Below the pieces are notes generated by a model that saw only the letters and a program-made list of their open reading frames with translations, had not been told where the DNA came from and did no database searches. This document shows, piece by piece, positions 54,239-64,000 of a stretch of 64,000 nucleotides of DNA. A program made the translations under genes and the position numbers. Location: assembly GCA_039583875.1 (NCBI GenBank), contig CM077150.1:180114375-180178374 (forward strand), written 5' to 3'. The stretch's first letter is position 1; the number at the start of each line of letters is the position of its first letter. Source of the DNA: Platanthera guangdongensis. Its lineage: Eukaryota > Streptophyta > Magnoliopsida > Asparagales > Orchidaceae.

Positions 54239-56349
54239 ATGACACAAAATAAAGATTATGCAAGCAACAGACCTCTAGTTTGCAACTTGCAAAAGTTTGG
54301 AATCTGGAAGGCAAGAATCAACTGATATATGAATTATATTGATGAAGATATCTTTGCTTCCATCTTAATATGAGTACATCCACCACCTGCAGCTCTTCCA
54401 AGTAACTCTACAAATATGACTGCAGTACCTCCTCCAGATTATAATGATGCTTACAGGAAAGCCAAGATGGCTGATGCAAAAGACATGAACATATTGGCAC
54501 AAACAATGTCTGATGACATTTTCTAGAAGTTTGCTGAGTGCACAACAGCAAAAGCCATTTGGGATTCCCTAAACCAAATAGTTGATGGATCAGTTGATGA
54601 AAGGAAGGATAGGAGATCAAGAAACATGAAGCTGAGACAGTTTCAGAGATGTATAATAGATTAAGCTCAATTATTAATGATCTAAAAACTCTGGACAAGG
54701 TCATCACTCTCACTGAAGTGAATGACAAAATTCTGATGTGCTTCCCAAGCTCATGGGACAGAAGAATTTGGCCCATCAAGGAGGCCATATGCCTAAATGA
54801 GATTTCAACTGAATCTCTATTGGGTAAACTAAAGTCTTATGAGCAGTTAACAAAGACAAGGGAGGCTACTGAACAAAGAATACCTCCAGCAGCTAGAAGA
54901 GAACAGAGCATAGCTTTCAGAGCCTCAGAAGAATCAGAATCTTCAACATCAAATGAAGAACTTATAAGTCTCTTGGCTAAGAGATTTTTCAAGATGGCTC
55001 GGAAGTATTTCAGAAGAAAGTCATCAAAAAAAAAGATGACAGGGCAAAGTATGATAAGACACCAACAAAGGAAGTGGTGTGCTATGGATGCAAGAAGCCT
55101 GAGCACTTTCTCTCTGAGTGTCCAGAGAACCAGAAGAAAGAGAAGAGAAGAGAAAAGGAAAAGGATTCCAGGAGACAGTACACCAGCAAACCCTCTTCCA
55201 GCAAACACAAGAGGAAGGAAAAGGGGTTTGTGGCTGAGACCTGGAGTGAGACTGAAGAAGAGTCAACATCCTCAAGCTCCAGTGAATATTTGGAAGAAGA
55301 AAGAGCAAATGAGGTTTGCCTCATGGCAATTGATGCCTCAAGAAGCAACTCAAAAGAATGAGATTTAGAAAATGAGGAAGCTTCTGAATCAGAAGCTGAT
55401 CAGGTATTATCATGGTTTGATTATAGTTCAGAATCTTTTAAATCAGATTTTAAAATCATGTGTTTAGATTTAATCAACTCTGAGAAGTAAATCAAACTTC
55501 TCAGAGATAAACAAGTTAACTATGATAGCTTAGTTTTAGAAAATGCTAAATTAAAAAAATGAAATAGACATGTTTAGTAAACAAATCACTCTTACGAAAG
55601 ATGAATTAAGTAAAGCAAAATAGCTAGAAGAATCACTAAATGGAAGAAGCAAACAACTAGCAGCAATCACCAACATATCTAATGCTAGATTTAATGGAAG
55701 TAAGTTAGGATTAGGTGCATCATCTAGTGAACCACCTGTTATTCAGAAAAACCACCTATCACAACCCATAAATTTTATTTCTGAGAAAGGAAAGAAGAAT
55801 ACTGATCAAGTATATAAGATAAATAAAATTCTTGAACAAATTAAAACTAAGGACAAAATTGAAAAACAGAAAATACCCAATAAAAACAAAGTTCAGCAAT
55901 TTTCGTCGACCTCAGATCGACGAAAAGGGGCCAGTTCGTCGAACCTAGATCGACGAACTCTGAATGCCAACTATAGTTATCATTATTCATCTAACTACGA
56001 TCGACGAACTTTTTATGGTTCGTCCAGCAGAGCTCGACGAATGTGGGGTACAGAGAATGAACATGTTCATTCTTTGGGCAGAGATCAACGATCTCAACCC
56101 AATTCGTCGAACTCTGATCGACGAACTTACATAAATTCATCGAACCCAGGAAGACTTACTCAAAACTGTAACTTCAACAGAAACTTAAATACTACCAGGA
56201 AACAATTTAATCCATTGGCTGACTGGACCATTCCACCTAGGAGATATCACCCCCTAGGATATAAATCCCAGCCAAAATTTTCTGTTATTTTTAGTTTCTC
56301 TTATCAGCCATACAAAGGGACCAAGGTAACCTGGGTCAAAAATCATTAA
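54239..56349 (+). pseudogene. SIRE-B gag (decayed)
   Basis: ATG 54239. The start LVCNLQKFGIWKARIN parallels other SIRE gags, then TGA at 54323-54325 where Trp is likely, more stops to about 54530, and frame changes, one at an A-run near 55024-55032. 54649-55368 holds the gag domain end and acidic part. The CCHC knuckle CYGCKKPEHFLSEC is 55080-55121 in another frame. A coiled-coil relic follows. At 55900-56130 the frame carries repeated Ser-Ser...Asp-Arg-Arg units encoded by TCGTCGA/TCGACGA inverted repeats. Ends in TAA 56347-56349, with pol in the same frame. Confidence 0.83.
55900..56130 (+). repeat. TTCGTCGA...TCGACGAA inverted repeats inside SIRE-B gag coding sequence
   Basis: Five units with TCGTCGA (Ser-Ser) followed 8-12 bases later by GATCGACGA (Asp-Arg-Arg), all in one reading frame. 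The arms TTCGTCGA and TCGACGAA are exact complements, so each unit can fold as a hairpin. The same word fills the SIRE-B LTR and the pol-ORF3 interval. Confidence 0.85.
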
Positions 56350-56364
56350 CTGTTTGTATTGCAG
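56347..56364 (+). promoter_or_regulatory. gag/pol junction of SIRE-B: in-frame TAA then acceptor-like TTGCAG
   Basis: TAA CTG TTT GTA TTG CAG then GTG, same frame on both sides. Matches SIRE-A 17632-17618 apart from one extra codon. Confidence 0.65.
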
Positions 56365-59300
56365 GTGAAAAATTGTCCAGAGGAAAATCAAACTTGGTAC
56401 CTACACAGTGGCTGCTCCAAGCATATGACTAGCAGCAAGGACATCTTATTCAACTATAAGTCCAAACTAGGGTCAAAGGTTATCTTTGTTGACTCCAAAT
56501 GTGGTCAGTCAGAAGGATTTGGAGAAGTAAGAAAAGGAGCTGTCACATTCAGAAAGGTGACATATGTAAGTGGACTGAAGCATAACCTCATCTCCATAAG
56601 TCAATTATGTGATGATGGTTATCAGGTATACTTTAACCCATCTACTTGCTCTATCATTGATAAAAAATAACCAAACTATTTTAACTGAAAGTAGACAAGG
56701 AAACATTTACTTAGTAAATTTTCTTTCTGCCACAACTGATCTGTTTACTGAATTTATCTAGTAATTAGAATGACTTATGGCACAAAAGACTAGGACATGT
56801 AAACCTGAAAAACATTGCTAGGCTAGCACAACCTTGTTAGAGGTCTACCTTCTACTCCCTATAAGAAGGAAGGTCTCTGCAGGGCTTGTCAACTAGGCAA
56901 GCAAACTAAAACTAGTTTCAAATTAATTAATAAGAGTGATTCACCTAGGATCTTGTATTTGCTACACTTGGATCTTTTTGGACCCATTGCTGTACAAAGC
57001 TTAGGAGGGAAATCCTTTACTTTAGTTATAGTGGATGACTTCTCTAGGTTCAGTTGGGTATTCTTTCTGAGAACAAAGTCAGATACATTCAAGGTTCTTA
57101 CAGATTTTCTCAGGACCATACAGATTGAGTTCTCCACTCATGTTGCGTTGATCAAAAGTTATCATGGCATAGAGTTTGAGTCTCTTCTTATACATGAGTT
57201 CTGTGAGAAGGATGGTATCAGACATTGCTTCTCATCTCCTAGAACTCCCCAACAAAATGGGGTAGCTGAAAAAAATAGGACACTCATTGAAGTTGCAGGT
57301 ACATTGCTTGCTGATGCATACATGCCACTAACCTTTTGGGTAGAGGCAGTAAGCACTGCAAACTATGTCCTGAAAAGGAGTTTAATTCACAAACTGAAGA
57401 ACAAGACTCCCTATGAATTGCTCAAAGAGAAGAAACCTAAAATAAAATATTTTAAATTTTTTGGTTGTACATGTTATATACATAATAACAATAAGAAATA
57501 TATTAGAAAGTTTGAAGCCAAGGCTGAAGTGGGAGTTTTTTTAGGATACTCCCAAGTAAGCAAGACCTATAGGGTATTTAATAAATCAACATTAAAAGTA
57601 GAAGAGTCAATTCATGTTTCTTTTGATGAAACTAATATGTATTGCAAGGAGAAAGAAGTTTCTACCAATAACAACTTGCAGGTACCCCACTTGTGTGAGA
57701 CATTACATGGAATAAATCTCACCCAAGAGGTTTCCACTCATCCCTCTCCACAATTCATTGAAGATAGTAAGAAGATGAAGCTGAAGAACATGAGCCTCAA
57801 CCAACAGCAAATATAATTCCACAAGAGGAATTTATTCAAAATGTTATTGCACAACCAACTCCACCCACAGATTTTGTCACACTTAGGGATCACCCCAGAT
57901 CTCAAGTAATTGGAGACATATCAGCAGGTGTACAGACAAGGCATCAACTCAACCAAGACTTGATGCATGCCTGTTTTCTCTTTCAGGTTGAACCTCTAAC
58001 CATTCATGATGCTGAGCAAGATCCCCACTGGATCCTTGCAATGCAAGAGGAACTAAACCAATTTAAGAGATGTAGAGTTTGGGATTTGGTTCCAAGACTC
58101 CAAAACTACCCAGTTATTGGAACCAAATGGGTTTTCAGGAATAAGCTTGATGCCCAAGGAGTCATTGTGAGGAACAAGGCTAGGCTTGTTGCTCAAGGAT
58201 ATAGGTAAGAGGAAGGAATTGACTATGATCAGACCTTTGCACCTGTTGCAAGGTTGGAAGCTATTAGGATCTTCCTTGCCTATGCAGCATTCAAAAGGTT
58301 CAAAGTTTTTCAAATGGATGTGAAAAGTGCTTTCTTAAATGGAGTGTTATAAGAAGAGGTTTATGTAGAACAACCTCCAGGTTTTGTTTCCACAACTTAT
58401 CCCTCTTATGTTTTTAAATTAAATAAGGCTATTTATGGTCTAAAGCAAGCTCCAAGAGCTTGGTATGAGACCTTAGCAAGTTTCTTATTAGAGCATAAAT
58501 TTACAAGAGGAACTGTAGATAAAACTCTTTTCACTAGACATCATAAGGACCAAATCTTATTAGTACAAATCTATGTAGATGACATTATATTTGGCTCTAC
58601 AGATTCAAAATTATGCAAGAGGTTTTCTAACCTCATGCATTCTAAATTTGAAATGAGTAGCATGGGAGAGCTTTCATATTTCCTTGGTCTCCAAGTGAAA
58701 CAGCTCCATGATGGCATCTTCATCTCTCAAGCAAAATATGCTAAAGAACTTCTAAAAAAGTTTGGGATGACTGATACCTTAGCTAAGAAAACTCCTATAA
58801 CCACCAATGTTGTTGTGGACTCTGATATACCAGGAAAACCTGTAGATCAGACACTTTATAGGGGCATTATTGGGTCCCTATTATACCTCACAGCAAGTAG
58901 GCCAGATATTATGTTTGCAACATGGCTTTGTGCTAGGTTCTAAGTGAACCCTAAAGAATCCCATCTAATTTTCTTAAAAAGGATTTTAAGATATATAAAG
59001 AGTTATCCTAATCTAGGCCTATGATATCCTGCTGAATCAGAATTTGAGTTAACTGGATACTCTGATGCTGATTATGCTGGATGTAGGGTAGATAGAAAAA
59101 GTACTTCAGGAACTTGTCAGTTCCTAGGTATGAGACTAGTATCATGGTTTTGTAATAAGCAAACATCAGTGTCAACATCAACTCCTGAAGCAGAATATAT
59201 TGCAGCAGACAGCTGTTGTTCACAGATGCTGTGGATACAAAATCAACTTCTAGATTATGGGTTCAACTTAAATAATTCAACCCTATTCTGTGATAATACT

Positions 59301-59525
59301 AGTGCTATAGCCATAGCATAAAATCCAGTTCACCATAGTAGGACAAAACATATTGACATAAGACATCATTTTATTAGGGAGTGTGTATACAAAAATAAGA
59401 TTATGCTTGTCTATATCTACACTGATTTACAAAAAGCTGATATATTCACCAAACCTCTAGATGAGAAAAATCATGCTTTCTTTCTAATTCAGCTGGGAAT
59501 GATCAATGGAGAAGACTTAGTTTAA
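56350..59525 (+). pseudogene. SIRE-B pol (decayed protease, integrase, RT, RNase H)
   Basis: Protease relic 56359-56670 (WYLHSGCSKHMT; the active-site Asp reads His). Integrase zinc relic LCRACQLGKQTK near 56880; core 56953-57816 with HLDLFGP, but the second catalytic Asp reads Tyr (57160-57162) and one residue is missing in QQNGVAEKNRT. RT 57960-58943 keeps MDVKSAF and YVDD (about 58575-58590). RNase H 59040-59320 with GYSDADYAG. In-frame stops near 58206, 58350, 58941, 59023 and 59319. Ends QLGMINGEDLV at TAA 59523-59525, like SIRE-A. Confidence 0.88.
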
Positions 59526-59923
59526 GTTCTGTCTGCATTCGACGAATTTTCCAGAGTTTGTCGAACGGAGTTCGACGAACCAGGGAAAGTTTGAGAGATA
59601 CTCGTCGAATGGAGATCAACGAACTCTCTGTGAGTGAAATAATTTTCGTCGACCAGCGATCGACGAACTTTGCTTCAGAGGATATTTGTCGACCTAAGTT
59701 CGACGAACCGTCTTCAATTCTTTTGATGAGCTCGACGAATTATTTAACAATAAACTATTTCGTCGACCTCAGTTCGAAGAATTAATTTTATTTTCGTGGA
59801 ACTGAGTTTGTCGATTCTTATTCTGGAAAACCTTATATCTAGGTTTTCTTCGACCTCCATCCCACGCTTTCTGTTCCCTTGCACTTGATCCCTGTTTCTA
59901 TGTCTTTCTTGTAGGTGATTTCA
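59526..59923 (+). repeat. SIRE-B pol-ORF3 interval, TCGACGA-rich
   Basis: About 12 TTCGTCGA/TCGACGAA-type words between 59538 and 59815. Then a pyrimidine-rich tract ending TTTCTTGTAG (59905-59914), a good splice-acceptor match nine bases before the ORF3 ATG. It parallels the SIRE-A interval 13940-14455. Confidence 0.82.
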
Positions 59924-61840
59924 ATGGCAACTCAAGCAAGCAATCTCACAGGAATGAAGTTTGATACAGGATTTGACATGGATTTTGATTCGTTTCAGCA
60001 TTCCGATCCAATCTTTCTATATGTCCTGAAACTTCTTGAAGAACAGGAACGAAAAAACCTGATGACGAGAAGGATCAAACTGCACAGCATGGAAATCAGG
60101 GAATGGGTATACACACTGTCGTCTACAGAAGAGAACATCATGACGGGCACCATCGCGGGTAACTCCATCTCTTTAACCCCCGCTATCTTAACTGAAATTT
60201 TTGGATTGAGAAATGGAGAAGAGGACCTTAAAATTGAAAGAGAGGAGTCTGATGTGATGCTAAACCTCATGGATTATACTGGAGAAAATCCTAACAAGCT
60301 TTTGAAGAAACACCTGTTTGTCCCCTATAAATTTTTAGCAGACCTGATTGACAAAGTGCTACTTGAAAAACACACTGCACACGATTATATCACTAGACAC
60401 CAGTTTCTGGTTATGTGTGCAATCATCAACAAGAAGCCAATAAACTGGGCACAACTTATGTTCGATTTGATAAAGAAGAACACTAAGAAGGAAGTCTGTT
60501 TTGGAAGAATTCTAGGAATCTTCCTACAGGAAAAGGCTGTTGAATCCCTTGTCTTCCAGACCATATTCATAAATGCCAGTAAAAGGCTGACATGTGCCTT
60601 ATTTGGCAGATGGGAGAGGACCATCACTAATACCTCTAAGGCTTCCACCTCTTCCACCAAAGTTTCTGAAGGCATAAGGGCTGTCAAAGCCACTCCCCAC
60701 CCTGCTGAAGAGAACATTCCTTCCACATATTCTCTTCCATCCCCCCTTCCAACAACAACAAAATCCCTAGTCACTCCATCTTTACCAATCACCATCACTG
60801 ACATTCCCTCTTCCTCCCTTCAGGCAAATAAACCACCCACACCTCCTGAATCCCCTCATAACACATACATTTCTACACCACCACAGTCTCCACTTCCCCC
60901 ACATATATCTTCCATACCAACTTACATCCTACCATCAGACACCATGATGCAAGATGCCACCCTTCCATCCCCATCAACATCTAACCTTCACATACCTGAT
61001 GTTCCACCCTCTATTCCATCAATAGTTGCCACCTCTTCCACACCAACTGCAACACCATCTACCACTTTCTCATTGGACCCCTCTACCATCTCATCTATCA
61101 TCACCATCATCACTCCCCTTCTTAAATCACTTATAGCAGAGTCCATTACACCTCTTGCTACCACCATTACATCTTTATCTGCCCAAATATCTGCTCTCAC
61201 TGCTGACCCCTCCTCAGTCACGGGCCTGGCCATAATTCCCACTGAAACCAGGCAGGGGGAGATGCCTGATGATGAAGTAGTAGCTACAGCTTCAGAGTCT
61301 TCAGCTCCAGCACCAGCAGATACTCCAGTCTTCACAGAAGAATATACAGATTTTATAAGTAAAGAGTTAATTGATTTCATTGATACTGACATGGATTTTT
61401 ATGAGTCAGATTCTGAAGGATTCAAAACCGTTGGTGATTTTATTCTAAATCCCATTGTTCACTTAGAAGATTTGTTGAAACTCTTTGATACTGTACATAC
61501 GCATTATCTTCCAGAAGAATTTAGTAAGACACATTTGGCTATTATTCCTTATACCTCTCCCGTCAGTCCAGCAGTTGCTAAGCAAATGTGTGATAGCTTT
61601 GTAATTCCAGTATCTGCACCAACCTTGGTAGTCATTCCATCTCCTCCAGTAGCTCTCTCTACACAAACTTTTGTAATGGATGACTCCCCTATGCCAGATT
61701 TAGATGAGTTGATCTTGGTTGACATTGCAAAAGAAATAAAAGCAGTTGAAAGCACAGTTCAGGTTTCGACTGAAAAAGTTATTGTATCTGAGGACATCTT
61801 GAGAGATATAGATGCTTTATATGATAATCCTCAAGACTCA

Positions 61841-61876
<36 letters not shown>

Positions 61877-62692
61877 GATTCAGATGAAGAAGCTGCTAAG
61901 AAAAAGAAGAAACTTTTGTCAAAGAAAAGGAAAGCCCCTCCTCCTGCTGCTGCTAAGCCAAGCCCAAAGAATTACACTCCATACTGTATCCTCCAAAATA
62001 TTACTCCTTACAAAGGAATTCCAGCATGGATGTGGCTGTCTAGAAATCAGCAAAAGGAGAAGAAAAGAAGTAGATAATATTCTCCTCCACCAGTTCATCA
62101 GTACAGAAGAGATCCACCTCCTCCACCTCCTCCAGCAGCTGGTGCCATTGGCTCTAGCTCTTAGAGGTCTACTCCTATTCAAACCTATCAGAGACACCAA
62201 GGGAGAACTTCTGGAAATAGTCAGCAAAGGCACTACACTTCTGAAAGACAATAACAACATCAACAACATCCACAACATCAACAGCAACAACAAAATATCT
62301 CTGCAGACTAGAAGGCTAATAGTCCTAAAAGACCATATTCACCTGCTGTTCCTTTTGAGGATCCTAAAACAGCAAACACTGCTAGAATGGCTAGACTCCA
62401 GGAAATTATTGGGCTTTCTTTGATTAATAAAGTAAAAGCTGAAGGCAAAGATATATCAGGATATTCAACTATGTCCAAATACAGAAAGGAAGAACTCAAA
62501 AGATTTGATAAAGCAAATAAATTGTTCAATGTTGATGATTACATGAAGCTACATCCTGAAGTAGTTGTCCCCAGAACTACATCTATGAAGATTATTAGGG
62601 CAGCTGACATGACAATGACACATGCACAGACTTTGGATCCAAAAAGAGAAATTATCTTTACAAAGCCAGGTGAAAAGACTAAAGAAGACTAG
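59924..62692 (+). pseudogene. SIRE-B ORF3, so-called env-like protein (nonsense-damaged)
   Basis: From ATG 59924, open to TAA 62075-62077, then the same frame runs to a final TAG 62690-62692 with further stops near 62162, 62250 and 62309; originally about 920 residues. The N-terminal domain matches SIRE-A ORF3 (FLADLIDKVLLEKH, LVMCAIINKKPINW, GRILGIFLQEK at about 145-210). A Pro/Thr/Ser-rich part follows, then an Asp run encoded by (GAT)11 at 61841-61873, then the basic cluster KKKKKLLSKKRKAPPP, a likely nuclear signal, and a C-terminal helical part 62387-62692. No membrane segment seen. Function unknown. Confidence 0.82.
61841..61873 (+). repeat. (GAT)11 microsatellite in SIRE-B ORF3
   Basis: Eleven GAT triplets encoding an Asp run between acidic and basic segments. 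Confidence 0.9.
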
Positions 62693-62905
62693 TCCACAGA
62701 TAAGGAAAAGAAGAAATAATCTTTACATTGCTTCAATTTTTTTTTCTTTTCTCTGCATTAGCCTTAAAACTGATTTTATGTTTAAAACAAAGCTCATGTA
62801 CATATATATTTGATGTATGTGTTAGTAAATCTCTGCCAGATATACCTTTTTCCCTACTTTGTTTATTTTTTTGTTTTTATTTTGAGTCTATTAGTGACCT
62901 CACCC
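62693..62905 (+). other. SIRE-B 3' untranslated spacer
   Basis: About 210 bp, T-rich, no feature seen. Confidence 0.6.
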
Positions 62906-62919
62906 AAATAGGGGGAGAT
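62906..62919 (+). other. Polypurine tract of SIRE-B
   Basis: AAATAGGGGGAGAT abutting the 3' LTR; identical to the SIRE-A tract. Confidence 0.88.
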
Positions 62920-64000
62920 TGTTGGATCCCTAGTTGATTTGGGCTAGGTTCACTAACTTAGGATGATGTGACCCAACATGTATAGCCATGGTCATAGTTG
63001 TGTCCTAGAGTATAGGCCAAGTCCTTAGAGTCAACATCAGATGGACCAACTATCAACAAGACTATCAGAGACTCAAGACTTAGAAGATTTCAAGACCAAG
63101 TAAAATGAGTTCGACGTTCGTCAAACTCAGGTCGACGAAAGACGTTCTCAACTCTACGATCTTGAGATATTTTTCTGAGCTGAGCTCGACGATCTTCATT
63201 CTTTGGTTGACAAAAACTGGGATACTTCAACAAACTAAAGTCAGGATAACTCCAGATTATTCTAAGTACAACTATAGACTTTGGTCGACGAACAAGATTT
63301 TGAGCTCGACGAACTTGGACCTCGAGCTCACAACAACCTTCTGTTAGAAGATCTCAGGTCGAGGAAGTCAACTTCTTAGGTTGACGAACTCAGTACTCTA
63401 CTCGACGAATTCTAGAATCAGAAGATTTGTGTCGACACTTAGGGCATGTGTCGACACCAACTTATATCGACACCAGAAAACTTGTGTCGACACCAACAAT
63501 AATCAGTCGACACCCACTTATGTCGACACCAGAAAACCTGTGTCGACACCAGAAGATTCATGTCGACACACAGAATAACAGTCAACACAAAATACTCGAC
63601 TAAGTCCAGAATGGTTGCTGAACTCCAGTCGACCAAGTTACAAACTCAGCTCGACAAACTTCAAACAGAAAAGTCAAAGGCTCTGAAGCATGCAGCTCTG
63701 TTATCGGCTCGATGATCTTGGAACTCAACTCGACGAAAAAGAAGGCGTCTGGTCGACGAATACAATATCTCAGCTCGACGAACTAGTAATTCAGTTCGAC
63801 GAATTCTGCCAACTGTTTGACGATTCCAGACTTAGCCATTTCCGGCATTCTGTCCTCACTCAAATGCGATAATTCCTGACAAATTAATGCTCTAACATTC
63901 TCTTAATGTATCCGTTATAGGGAGCATTAATTACAGTCTTCCTCAGGAATATTACTTGCCGTTTTTCCACAAGACGTTTGGGAAATTAATCAATGCTGAT
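62920..64000 (+). repeat. SIRE-B 3' LTR (5' 1081 bp; continues past the window)
   Basis: Uninterrupted counterpart of 28195-28387, 45265-45649 and 52805 onward. TCGACGA words from 63110 to 63810 and GTGTCGACAC-type words at 63428-63590. About 820 more bases are expected outside the window. Confidence 0.92.

Larger units (their letters stand above)
28195..64000 (+). mobile_element. SIRE-B: old SIRE-like Ty1/Copia element, plus strand, hit by T1 and a chromovirus; 3' end outside the window
   Basis: The 5' LTR is in three pieces (28195-28387, 45265-45649, 52805-54129; 1903 bp when summed), split by T1 and the CRM-like element. Then come the PBS 54132-54147, decayed gag 54239-56349, decayed pol 56350-59525, a repeat interval, ORF3 59924-62692, PPT 62906-62919 and a 3' LTR from 62920 that leaves the window. 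The piece boundaries match the uninterrupted 3' LTR exactly (193 bp to the first break in both). The expected left duplication is CAAAC (28190-28194); its partner is out of view. Confidence 0.92.

Noticed and set aside
61812..62423. Met/Leu-rich 203-codon frame overlapping SIRE-B ORF3
   Set aside because: Out-of-frame reading of the GAT repeat and downstream ORF3 sequence, which continues in the ORF3 frame.
1..64000. Host protein-coding gene, rRNA or MITE
   Set aside because: Every stretch is assigned to a retrotransposon; no host-type gene structure or terminal inverted repeat element was found.

Overview
The window is plant nuclear DNA from a repeat-rich intergenic block. I see no host gene, rRNA, tRNA or CRISPR array. 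It is almost entirely LTR retrotransposons of lineages known only from plants (Athila-like, Tekay/Del-like and CRM/Galadriel-like Ty3/Gypsy; SIRE-like and another Ty1/Copia), nested four deep. That density points to a flowering plant with a large genome; I do not name a species.

Layout. The base layer is an old Tekay-like element (T2, minus strand), visible as 1-830 and 27433-28194. An Athila-like element (minus, 831-27432, target duplication GACGC) sits in its RT gene. A SIRE-like Copia element (SIRE-A, minus, 8629-21937, duplication TTAAT) sits inside the Athila gag-pol. A second SIRE-like element (SIRE-B, plus strand, 28195 to beyond 64000) also entered T2. SIRE-B's 5' LTR was then hit twice: by a second Tekay-like element (T1, minus, 28388-45259, duplication AGTTC/AGTTT) and by a chromovirus (CRM/Galadriel-like, minus, 45650-52799, duplication CCAAG). 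T1 was in turn hit in gag by a third Copia element (Copia-C, minus, 34975-42421, duplication GAGAT). After T1 and the chromovirus, SIRE-B resumes at 52805 with the rest of its LTR, a PBS, decayed gag and pol, a third ORF, a PPT and a 3' LTR that runs off the window.

State of the elements. SIRE-A has open gag, pol and ORF3 frames and near-identical LTRs. The Athila gag-pol frame is open on both sides of SIRE-A and was in frame across the insertion site. T2, T1, the chromovirus, Copia-C and SIRE-B all carry stops, frameshifts or deletions; SIRE-B and T2 are the oldest by nesting.

Most interesting signals. (1) Five unrelated elements carry arrays of short CpG-containing inverted repeats in the U3 part of their LTRs: GTGTCGACAC in SIRE-A and SIRE-B, TTCGTCGA/TCGACGAA in SIRE-B, CACGGGCGTG in both Athila and T1, and GTCCGC/GCGGAC in Copia-C. 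Athila and T1, from different Gypsy clades, also share a longer TCGA module. (2) Both SIRE elements repeat the same palindrome type between pol and ORF3. (3) Both SIRE elements have gag and pol in one frame split by a single UAA, followed within 15 nt by a splice-acceptor-like TTGCAG|GTG. (4) ORF3, often called env-like in this lineage, carries a PKKKRK nuclear-localisation motif and no obvious membrane segment. (5) The Athila R/U5 holds eight hairpin units with a compensatory base change.
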